Origin: Dehalobacterium formicoaceticum
Lineage (GTDB): Bacteria; Bacillota; Dehalobacteriia; Dehalobacteriales; Dehalobacteriaceae
Length of the DNA: 64,000 bases
Assembly (NCBI RefSeq): GCF_002224645.1
Contig: NZ_CP022121.1
Span: 1,680,501-1,744,500, forward strand
Reading direction: 5' to 3'
A program made the position numbers and the translations under genes. Positions 1-6,686 of this stretch are shown here, piece by piece. The stretch's first letter is position 1. Every line of letters starts with the position of its first letter. Below the pieces are notes generated by a model. The model saw nothing but the letters and a program-made list of their open reading frames with translations. It was not told where the DNA came from and made no database searches.

Positions 1-1159
1 ATCTTACATCGGTGCAAATGGGTGTTGTGATGAGTGCTTTTTTATGGGCTATACGTTTTTCCAGCTTCCAGGAGGTATGTTAAGCGACAAATTTGGTGCT
101 AGAAAAGTTATGACTTTTGCTATTGCATGGTGGTCAGCATTCACCGCTTTTACAGGTATGATCACATCCTATACAAGCTTGTTGGTTGTTCGTGTCTTGT
201 TTGGATTAGGTGAAGCTAGCTTCCCTTCCGGTTCATGGAAAACTATTTCAACCTGGTTCCCGAAGAAGGAAAGGGCAACTGCAAATTCAATGATGATGGC
301 GGCAAGTGCTATAGGGCCTGCAATTGCACCTTTGTTTGTGGTTGGAATCATGTCATATTTTGGCTGGCGCAGCGTTTTACTTTTCCTATTTATTCCAGGC
401 ATAATAATTGCTGCGTTAATCTGGGTCTTTGTTAGGGATAACCCTGCACAAAGTAAAATGATCACACCTGAGGAACTAAGTGTGATTCAAGAAGATAATT
501 CTATTAATGAACAAGATGCAGCCAATAAAGGAGCAGTCAATAAATTATCTTTTAAAGATATTATTAAACTTCCTGTTATGTGGAAATTATTCTTTCTATG
601 GCTGACATTCGACATTGTTTTCTGGGGCTTCGGTTCATGGATACCGTCCTATCTGGTGAATGAACGTCATTTTGTAATGGTCAAGATGGGAATAATTGCA
701 TCATTGCCTTATTTTGCAGGCACAATTGGAACTTGGGTAAGCGGATATATCTCAGATAAGTTTTTTGTTGGTAAACGCCGAAATTTTATAATTATTTGCG
801 AGGTAGCAGCAGCCCTTTTCCTATTCTTAACTTACAACGCTCCTTCTGAAGTGTTGGCAATAACTTTCCTGACTGTAGCCGGATTCTTTGTATGTGCTAC
901 AATGGGAGCCTTCTGGGCAATACCAATGGATATTTTACCTGCTGAAGTTATGGGTTCAGGTTCTGGATTTATTAATACAGGCGGTCAAATTGCAGGGATT
1001 ATTTCTCCAATAATTATGGGATTTCTGATTCAAGCATCAGGAGGATCCTATAAAACTGCTTTCACATTCCTTGCTATTTCCAGTCTTGTTTCTGCTGGTT
1101 TTGCATTGTCAATAAATGAGAAGGGAAAAGAGTCTTCTCCCAAATCTATAACAACTTAA
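1..1159 (+). CDS. MFS transporter (ACS-like), 5'-truncated by window edge and frameshifted
   Basis: Inner-membrane major facilitator superfamily permease; substrate not identifiable, although the layout resembles anion:cation symporters of organic acids. The motif between TM2 and TM3 is visible (LPGGMLSDKFGARKV), followed by about ten hydrophobic segments to the stop at 1159. The N-terminal part is readable from position 3 in a different frame (LTSVQMGVVMSAFLW) and should join GYTFFQLPGG. The junction needs one extra G in the GGG run at 45-48. The ATG at 44 has no ribosome binding site and is not a real start. The gene is therefore disrupted by a one-base deletion or by a base-calling error. 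MFS assignment is firm; the functional state is unknown. Confidence 0.8.
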   Translation, partial: SYIGANGCCDECFFMGYTFFQLPGGMLSDKFGARKVMTFAIAWWSAFTAFTGMITSYTSLLVVRVLFGLGEASFPSGSWKTISTWFPKKERATANSMMMAASAIGPAIAPLFVVGIMSYFGWRSVLLFLFIPGIIIAALIWVFVRDNPAQSKMITPEELSVIQEDNSINEQDAANKGAVNKLSFKDIIKLPVMWKLFFLWLTFDIVFWGFGSWIPSYLVNERHFVMVKMGIIASLPYFAGTIGTWVSGYISDKFFVGKRRNFIIICEVAAALFLFLTYNAPSEVLAITFLTVAGFFVCATMGAFWAIPMDILPAEVMGSGSGFINTGGQIAGIISPIIMGFLIQASGGSYKTAFTFLAISSLVSAGFALSINEKGKESSPKSITT

Positions 1160-1215
1160 ATAATAGGTGAATAGACATAGAAAGATTTCAAAAATCTTAA
1201 TAAAATAAGAATCTA

Positions 1216-1254
1216 AAACTGGCGGACAATATTTTACCGTCAGTTTGTTCTTTT
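1216..1254 (+). terminator. Rho-independent terminator after the MFS gene
   Basis: A 10-bp stem (AAACTGGCGG paired with CCGTCAGTTT, one G-U pair) with an 11-nt loop is followed by GTTCTTTT. It lies 57 nt after the MFS stop codon. Confidence 0.6.
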
Positions 1255-1353
1255 GAGCTAAGAAAATAATAATTTGAGAGTATTAACCAAATTATTCCCC
1301 TAATGGTAAATATATTGCAATGCTTATAGTGCGGGATTGTAAATCTTAGTTTA

Positions 1354-1404
1354 AAAAAATAAACTTGTTGGATCAGTGTTGTTCTTGATCTCAACAAGTT
1401 TTTT
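1354..1404 (-). terminator. Terminator of the PHP phosphatase gene
   Basis: AAACTTGTTG (1361-1370) pairs with CAACAAGTTT (1392-1401) and the inner GATCA/TGATC also pairs. On the minus strand a run of T follows the stem. The stem touches the stop codon of the minus-strand gene that ends at 1403. Confidence 0.7.
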
Positions 1405-2233
1405 ATGCAATATTGGAGTGTTCTTTGGGAAGCTTATCGATTTTAATGAAAGATGGTTTTCTTTCTTTAAATTGGGTGATATAGTTAAAATCGGCGGCCT
1501 TTAATAATTGATAGGCTAAATTGAAATTGGCCCCAATATGCTCCGGTGCATGGGCATCCGAGCCCACAGTGATGATTTCTCCCCCTAGTGCCCGGTATCT
1601 TTGTAGCACATCAAGAGAAGGGTGGGTACGATTCAAGCCATAAAGATAACCGGCGGTATTTAGTTCGATGCCGTGTCCTGTCTCGATAATAGTTTTTAGG
1701 ATCGTGTCCAGAATTTCTGCGAAATCATGGGGAAAAAGTTCTTTGCTGCCCCGGGGATTATAACGGGCAATAAAATCCAAATGGCCGCAGACATCATAAT
1801 TGTTCAGATGTTTAATATTTGACAAAAGCCCCTCGAAATATCTGAGATAAGCTGTCCGGGTCAAAGTCTGGTCAAAAAATTCATTACTGCTGCAACTGAT
1901 GCCGTAAACGGTATGGGTGGAACCGATCACAAAATCAAAGGGAAACTTCTCCAAAACCTGGTTAATGAGATGGGTGACGTGGGACTGGATGCCGATTTCA
2001 ATCCCCAGGCGCAGCTGGATATTCTTTTCGTATTTGGCTTTTAATGTTTGGAATGCTGTCACATATTGCTCCAGGTTGAGCTGTGAAAACTCGGGATTGG
2101 GAAAATCAAAATCCAAATGATCTGTAATGACCAGCTCTCGGAAATTTTTGCTGATGGCACTTCTAATCATGGTTTCCATCGAAGCCGTACCGTCGGGAGA
2201 AAAACTAGAATGAACATGATTGTCGGAAAACAT
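1403..2233 (-). CDS. PHP-domain phosphatase, histidinol-phosphatase (HisJ/HisK) family
   Basis: 276-aa cytoplasmic PHP-fold metallo-phosphoesterase. Metal-binding motifs appear in the expected order: DNHVHSSFSPDG at the N-terminus, VITDHLDF, GIEIGI, GSTHTV, CGHLDF, ELNTAG and GSDAHAPEHIG. The family member best known is histidinol phosphate phosphatase, the penultimate step of histidine synthesis, but no other his gene is present, so a different phosphoester substrate is possible. The start ATG has a strong AAAGGAGGTG site. A second, distinct PHP protein of the same family lies at 36007-36810. Family assignment is sure; substrate is inferred. Confidence 0.82.
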   Translation of the reverse strand: MFSDNHVHSSFSPDGTASMETMIRSAISKNFRELVITDHLDFDFPNPEFSQLNLEQYVTAFQTLKAKYEKNIQLRLGIEIGIQSHVTHLINQVLEKFPFDFVIGSTHTVYGISCSSNEFFDQTLTRTAYLRYFEGLLSNIKHLNNYDVCGHLDFIARYNPRGSKELFPHDFAEILDTILKTIIETGHGIELNTAGYLYGLNRTHPSLDVLQRYRALGGEIITVGSDAHAPEHIGANFNLAYQLLKAADFNYITQFKERKPSFIKIDKLPKEHSNIA

Positions 2234-2342
2234 AATTTGCTCACCTCCTTTGGTTACATTGTATCAATAGCATGTTAAAATCCTGTTAAGAGAAGGTAAG
2301 CGATTTGTTAGATTTCAGGAATCATCCAAAGAAGGGGCGGTA

Positions 2343-2843
2343 TTAAAGGCAGTTAGTTGTCGGATAAAGACAGCGAATCAAACCACAGGCCAATCGTTTG
2401 CCGGCATTCCCGGAAGGCTGACTTCTGAAATCATCAGGATTTTCGTGAATGATCACTGCCCGTCCCAAGGCATCCGCCACATGAAATTTATCGGTAAAGA
2501 AAATCATCATGGCATTGCCGTGATTAGAAAATAAAACGGGAAAATCCCCGGCATGATTGCCATGGGGTTGATTGGTGGGATTCCAGTGCCCTCCTGCATT
2601 TTGAAAGGGATTAGTAGGGTCTCCCACGGTACAGTCCCCCATTTCATGGAGATGGAAGCCGTGGGGACCAATGGGTGCTGTATTCCCCTGGGCCGGACGA
2701 TAGGGGGGGAGTCCGGAAACGTTAACATAGATTTCTGTTCCTCCCGAGACATCTCTTAAATAGACGATGCCCCGGATGTATGGGGCTAGAGGGCCGCCGA
2801 TGATTTGAGCAGTGGCGGCATTACAGGGATATTGATTATTCAA
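2343..2843 (-). CDS. sodC: Cu/Zn superoxide dismutase family protein
   Basis: 166-aa protein expected to dismute superoxide to oxygen and peroxide. All metal ligands are present: copper histidines H64 and H66 (GFHLHEMGDC), bridging H86 (GGHWNP), zinc ligands around H94/H97 and D100 (HAGDFP), and copper H133 (VIIHENPDD). C71 and C153 can form the conserved disulfide. There is no signal peptide or lipobox, unlike most bacterial SodC proteins, so it may act in the cytoplasm or be released with the spore or cell. The start is TTG with GGAG 10 nt upstream. Monocistronic between a PHP gene and a divergent amidohydrolase. Confidence 0.85.
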   Translation of the reverse strand: MNNQYPCNAATAQIIGGPLAPYIRGIVYLRDVSGGTEIYVNVSGLPPYRPAQGNTAPIGPHGFHLHEMGDCTVGDPTNPFQNAGGHWNPTNQPHGNHAGDFPVLFSNHGNAMMIFFTDKFHVADALGRAVIIHENPDDFRSQPSGNAGKRLACGLIRCLYPTTNCL

Positions 2844-2925
2844 TCCACATCAACTCCAGAATTGTTTTTATTAAGAAAATATGAGAGGATAAGATTAATT
2901 AGACCAGGATTAAAAGAAATCTCAG

Positions 2926-2967
2926 CATGGATTTACAAACATGGATTGACAAGTATGGATTGACAAG
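2926..2967 (+). repeat. Three tandem 14-bp repeats upstream of the amidohydrolase gene
   Basis: Copies at 2926-2939, 2940-2953 and 2954-2967 (last one TATGGATTGACAAG) differ by one or two bases. The final AAG joins the following GAGG to make the Shine-Dalgarno sequence. TTGACA occurs in copies two and three. Confidence 0.75.
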
Positions 2968-2975
2968 GAGGAACT

Positions 2976-4184
2976 ATGAGTTTACCAAATATGATTAACA
3001 GCGGAGAATCTGTCCTGCTAATACCGGAGGGCATTTTGGATCTTAAAGAAAACCGCATTCTGAAAGGCAAAGCTTTGGCCGTAAGAGAGGGAGAGATCAG
3101 CGCTCTTTTGTCCTTGGAGCAGGTTCCGGTCTGGGCAAAGCAGCATCAAGGGGAAATCATTTCCCTGGCGGGATTAACCTTAATGCCGGGGTTAGTGGAT
3201 TGCCATGTGCATTTTGCCCTGGATAGTGTGGATTTTAAACAATGTTTAGCTCGCTGGCCGGATCAAAATCTGATTGAGCAGCAGACACTTAAGTTTGGCC
3301 GTCATCTGCTGCAAAAGGGAATTCTTGCCGTCCGGGACGGAGGGGATCTGGAAGGGATTGGTCTGGAGGCAAAAAGGAGGCTAAGACCTGGGTTGCTGGT
3401 AAAAGCAACGGGACATGCTCTGCGCCGCAAGGGGCTGTATGGGACCTTTTTAGGAGGAGGGGTTGACACAGCTGAGGAAGGGAAAAAGCAGATTCGGGAA
3501 TTGGCTGCCTCAGGGGTGGATCAAATCAAGATTGTTGTTTCCGGTATTGTGAGCTTTTCCCAATATGAAAAGGTCGGCCCTCTCCATTTTAGTTTGGCAG
3601 AATTGCAGGAATTGGTAGAAGAGAGCCATACCTTGGGGCTGAAGGTGATGGCCCATGTCAATTCCGTTGAAGGGGTGGCTCGGGCCGTTGATGCAGGAGT
3701 GGATTCCGTGGAGCATGGTTATTTTATCAGCGATACTTCTTTAGAACTAATGGAGAAAAAAGGGATCGCCTGGGTGCCGACGATTATTCCGGTAGCAGCA
3801 CAAACCAGGGAACCCTGTGCTAAAGCTCATGATTGGGAAGGGTTGCATGTCATTGAGAAAACATATTTGCGTCATATGACTCAGGTAAAAAAAGCCGCTT
3901 CCTTAGGGGTCCCCTTGGGGGTGGGTACCGATGCCGGTGCCATCGGTGCTCCCCATGGTTCTTCTTATTATGAAGAAATCGCATTGTATCATGCTGCCGG
4001 TTTATCCCATACAGAAATCCTCAAAGCCGCAATTTTTACCGGAGCAAAAATTATAGGGCTGGATCCTAATTGGGGGCGGATGGAGCCAGGAAGTCCTGCT
4101 TATCTTATTGCCGTACAAGGGAATCCTCTTCAGGATTTATCTTCATTAAAACGGGTTGAAAGAATTGTAATCCCTGCCTCTTAA
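2976..4184 (+). CDS. Amidohydrolase family protein (imidazolonepropionase/dipeptidase-like)
   Basis: 402-aa TIM-barrel metal-dependent hydrolase. The first metal motif is DCHVHF near residue 76. A lysine-containing strand (QIKIVVSG), a histidine-bearing strand (KVMAHVNS), SVEHGYFI and the late aspartate in GVGTDAGAIGAPHG complete the binuclear-type site. An N-terminal beta-sandwich precedes the barrel and LDPNWGRMEPGSPAYLIAV follows it, as in urease-superfamily enzymes. AAGGAGG eight bases upstream fixes the ATG. It converges with pheA, overlapping it by 4 nt. The substrate (cyclic amide, dipeptide or related) cannot be told from sequence. Confidence 0.8.
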   Translation: MSLPNMINSGESVLLIPEGILDLKENRILKGKALAVREGEISALLSLEQVPVWAKQHQGEIISLAGLTLMPGLVDCHVHFALDSVDFKQCLARWPDQNLIEQQTLKFGRHLLQKGILAVRDGGDLEGIGLEAKRRLRPGLLVKATGHALRRKGLYGTFLGGGVDTAEEGKKQIRELAASGVDQIKIVVSGIVSFSQYEKVGPLHFSLAELQELVEESHTLGLKVMAHVNSVEGVARAVDAGVDSVEHGYFISDTSLELMEKKGIAWVPTIIPVAAQTREPCAKAHDWEGLHVIEKTYLRHMTQVKKAASLGVPLGVGTDAGAIGAPHGSSYYEEIALYHAAGLSHTEILKAAIFTGAKIIGLDPNWGRMEPGSPAYLIAVQGNPLQDLSSLKRVERIVIPAS

Positions 4185-5008
4185 GATCCGGCCCTAGGAT
4201 AGGAGCCCATAATGGACAAAGATGTGACATAATTTTCTGCTTCTTTTATTACTTTTTGAATCCGTTCATCTGTGATATGACCTTCAAAATCCAGATAGAA
4301 GATATATTCTCCCATCACCTTTCGGGAGGGGCGGGATTCAATTTTAGTCAGATTGATCCCTTCTCGGGCGAATAAAATCAAGAGTTGAGAGAGGCTGCCC
4401 GGTTGATGCTCCAGGGATAAGACCAAGGAAGTTTTATCCTTTCCCGTGGGGGGCGGGATTTCCAGTCCGATGACAATAAAGCGGGTGGTATTTTCCGGCG
4501 CATCAGAGATATTATCATCCAAAACCTCCAGCCCATAAATTTCCGCCGCCTTTCTGTTCCCGATGGCCCCGCAGGTGTGGAGATCAAAGGCCACCCGCCG
4601 GGCGGCCTCTGCGGTACTGGACATAGCCTGGCAGGGCAGATGGGGCAGTTCCTCCCTAAGATAATTCCGGCATTGGGCCAAAGCCTGGGTATGGGAGAAT
4701 ACGGCGGTCAGTTCTTCCTTTTTCATGCCCGGTTTGACCAGGAGATGATGCTCAATCCTGATCAAGGTTTCCCCCTGGATTTTTAGTTCAGGAAAGGATG
4801 TTAGTCCGTCCAGTACCGGGAGGACAGTGCCTTCCAGAAGATTTTCAATGGGCAGGATGCCATGGTGGATCTCTCCGGCGGATACAGCAGTCAGAATGGC
4901 TGTCACATCCCTATAGGGAATCAGATTTTGTCCCGGAAAAACCTGTTGAGCCGCTGCTTCCGTATAAGTGCCCTTGGGTCCCAGAAAACCTACATTTCTT
5001 TCTTTCAT
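4181..5008 (-). CDS. pheA: Prephenate dehydratase
   Basis: 275-aa enzyme that turns prephenate into phenylpyruvate, the committed step of phenylalanine synthesis. The N-terminal periplasmic-binding-protein-like domain opens with VGFLGPKGTYTEAAA; the catalytic TRF motif is in NTTRFIVIG near residue 180. A C-terminal ACT domain (KTSLVLSLEHQPGSLSQLL, then the ESRP motif in IESRPS) binds phenylalanine for feedback inhibition. It is monofunctional, lacking a chorismate mutase domain. It follows aroF by 24 nt on the same strand, so both are read from the T-box-controlled promoter. Confidence 0.95.
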   Translation of the reverse strand: MKERNVGFLGPKGTYTEAAAQQVFPGQNLIPYRDVTAILTAVSAGEIHHGILPIENLLEGTVLPVLDGLTSFPELKIQGETLIRIEHHLLVKPGMKKEELTAVFSHTQALAQCRNYLREELPHLPCQAMSSTAEAARRVAFDLHTCGAIGNRKAAEIYGLEVLDDNISDAPENTTRFIVIGLEIPPPTGKDKTSLVLSLEHQPGSLSQLLILFAREGINLTKIESRPSRKVMGEYIFYLDFEGHITDERIQKVIKEAENYVTSLSIMGSYPRAGS

Positions 5009-5032
5009 GATGACGCATCATCCCTTCCGATT

Positions 5033-6046
5033 CTAAACAATTTTTTTCAATAGTTGAGATAAAGGTTTTAATTCCTCCATCAAGAGAGAGAATTTTTTCA
5101 GAGATAAGGACTGGGGACCATCACACATTGCTTGGAGCGGGTTGGGATGGACTTCCACCATAATACCGTTCGCTCCAACGGCCAAAGCCGCTTTGGCAAG
5201 AGGCGTGACTAAATGCCAATCACCGGTGGCATGACTGGGGTCAATAATTATGGGCAAATGGCTTAATCCTTTAATCAAGGGCACGGCACTGATATCCAGA
5301 GTGTTTCGGGTAGCTGTTTCAAAGGTACGAATGCCTCTTTCACAGAGAATAACATTATAATTACCTTCCGACATAATATATTCGGCTGCCATGAGCCATT
5401 CTTCAATGGTAGCGGAGAGCCCCCTTTTCAAAATCACAGGTTTTCCTGATTTCCCAGCCTGGCGCAGCAGGTGGAAATTTTGCATATTGCGTGCACCGAT
5501 TTGGATCAGGTCCACATAAGCTAAGGACATATCCAGGCTATAGGCGTCAATGATCTCGGTGACGATTTTCAAACCGGTCAAGTCTCGTGCTTCGGCCAGA
5601 ATTTCCAAACCCTTCTCCTCCAGTCCCTGGAAGCTGTACGGGGAGGTACGGGGTTTGAAAGCGCCCCCTCTTAAAATATGGGCTCCGGCTTCCTTGACCC
5701 CCTCGGCGGCGGTTAAAAGCTGGTCACGGCTTTCCACGGCGCAAGGACCGGCGATCACTATGAAATTATCCCCGCCGATTTTTACGCCGTCAATATCAAT
5801 GACAGAATCCTCGGATTTTACCTCTCTGCTCACAAGTTTATAGGGCTTCATAATGGGCACAATATTTTCCACCCCAGCCATCAATTCCAGGCCCATAGAA
5901 GAGATCGCCTTTTTATCACCGATGGCGCCAATAACGATTTTTTCCACCCCACGGATAATGTGAGTGCTGAAGCCATCATGTTCCAATCTATTTGTTACAG
6001 CATTGATATTTTCTTCCGTCGCTTTTTTACTCATCACAATAATCAT
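5033..6046 (-). CDS. aroF: 3-deoxy-7-phosphoheptulonate (DAHP) synthase
   Basis: 337-aa first enzyme of the shikimate pathway, condensing phosphoenolpyruvate and erythrose 4-phosphate. Residues 1-70 form the ferredoxin-like regulatory domain seen in Thermotoga-type DAHP synthases (MIIVMSKKATEENI...). The barrel shows the signatures AGPCAVES, LRGGAFKPRTSPYSFQG, QIGARNMQNF, LKRGLSATIEEW and DPSHATG. TTAGGAGG upstream supports the ATG. First gene of the aroF-pheA operon, controlled by the T-box leader directly upstream. Confidence 0.95.
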   Translation of the reverse strand: MIIVMSKKATEENINAVTNRLEHDGFSTHIIRGVEKIVIGAIGDKKAISSMGLELMAGVENIVPIMKPYKLVSREVKSEDSVIDIDGVKIGGDNFIVIAGPCAVESRDQLLTAAEGVKEAGAHILRGGAFKPRTSPYSFQGLEEKGLEILAEARDLTGLKIVTEIIDAYSLDMSLAYVDLIQIGARNMQNFHLLRQAGKSGKPVILKRGLSATIEEWLMAAEYIMSEGNYNVILCERGIRTFETATRNTLDISAVPLIKGLSHLPIIIDPSHATGDWHLVTPLAKAALAVGANGIMVEVHPNPLQAMCDGPQSLSLKKFSLLMEELKPLSQLLKKIV

Positions 6047-6085
6047 TTTTCATCCTCCTAAGTTTAATAAATTTTATTTTTCCAT

Positions 6086-6197
6086 AAAAAAACCACAGAA
6101 TTCATCCTGAAAAGGGACGAATCTGTGGAGAATCCGCGGTACCACCCTGTTTGGCAATGCAAAAACAAGCCCAACTTTTAAGTACGGGAAAACTTCA
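6086..6197 (-). promoter_or_regulatory. Second T-box antiterminator/terminator module (no Stem I)
   Basis: The minus strand shows the T-box core AGGGTGGTACCGCGG (6134-6148) followed by a terminator, CCACAGATTCGTCC...GGATGAATTCTGTGG with seven T (6086-6128). Its 5' part (AAGTTTTCCCGTAC...) matches the corresponding part of the upstream module (AACTTCCCGTAC...), so it looks like a duplicated 3' half. Only about 50 nt separates it from the first terminator, too little for its own specifier stem. Confidence 0.85.
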
Positions 6198-6199
6198 AT

Positions 6200-6490
6200 A
6201 AAAAAACATCTCATCCTGTTAGGAACGAAATGTCTCGCGGTACCATCCTATTAGGCATTTTCATGCCCCCTTGGTCAGGTACGGGAAGTTATCCGATACC
6301 CTCTTCCTTGATAACGGCGGAAGCATCCCGGCTGCGGCTACTTGCGATGTCTTTGATCACATCGGTTCACCTTGCGGCTCAGGAGGGAACTTCATCAGGT
6401 CACGTTTTGTATGTGCTTTCAGTCGCCGACACATACTCCCTGGGAAAACAGAATCCCAATTACTTTTCTCCGTCACAGCCTCTTGTTTTT
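6200..6490 (-). promoter_or_regulatory. T-box leader with Stem I, antiterminator and terminator
   Basis: On the minus strand, GACGGAGAAAAGTA opens Stem I with the AGTA motif. The apical GTATGTG/CACATAC stem follows, then the T-box AATAGGATGGTACCGCG (around 6236-6252) and a terminator with AGGA/TCCT and ACAT/ATGT pairing plus seven T (6200-6233). Uncharged tRNA binding should favour antitermination and aroF-pheA expression. A UUC (Phe) specifier is a candidate in GATGAAGTTCCCTCC, just before the lower Stem I strand. That choice is inferred and not certain. Confidence 0.88.
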
Positions 6491-6502
6491 GAATTAAGAC
6501 AA

Positions 6503-6531
6503 ATTTTATCAGAACATTTTCCTGTTGTCAA
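6503..6531 (-). promoter_or_regulatory. Sigma-A promoter of the aroF-pheA operon
   Basis: Minus strand TTGACA (6526-6531), a 17-nt spacer and TAAAAT (6503-6508), placing the start about 10 nt before the T-box leader. It lies entirely inside the 52-bp repeat at the left flank of the insertion sequence. Confidence 0.85.
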
Positions 6532-6554
6532 GATATATTATGCATTTTCCAGCC
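6503..6554 (+). repeat. 52-bp direct repeat, left copy (target duplication)
   Basis: Identical to 8643-8694. It carries the aroF-pheA promoter and a remnant of the last codons and stop of dedA. The sequence differs immediately outside the repeat on both sides. Confidence 0.92.
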
Positions 6555-6591
6555 GGGTCTTCGACACTTACAGGCCTATCAAAATCCCTCA

Positions 6592-6617
6592 AAGCCTTTA
6601 AATAGGCTTATTTTTTT
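6592..6617 (+). terminator. Terminator-like hairpin inside the left IS end
   Basis: AAGCCT (6592-6597) and AGGCTT (6604-6609) pair around a 6-nt loop, followed by TATTTTTTT. It would stop transcripts entering from the left before they reach the transposase gene. Confidence 0.5.
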
Positions 6618-6639
6618 GTCAATTTTTTTAAAATAAATG

Positions 6640-6668
6640 TTGTATGTGGTGTATGTATACGGTATAAT
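6640..6668 (+). promoter_or_regulatory. Promoter of the transposase gene
   Basis: TTGTAT (6640-6645), 17-nt spacer, TATAAT (6663-6668), ending 18 nt before the TTG start codon. Confidence 0.65.
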
Positions 6669-6686
6669 ATATATGGGTGATGCGTC

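Noticed and set aside
6230-6601. Plus-strand open frames of 123 and 73 codons in the T-box leader
   Set aside because: The region is a structured RNA leader on the opposite strand; the frames have no homology or ribosome binding site and run into the IS end.
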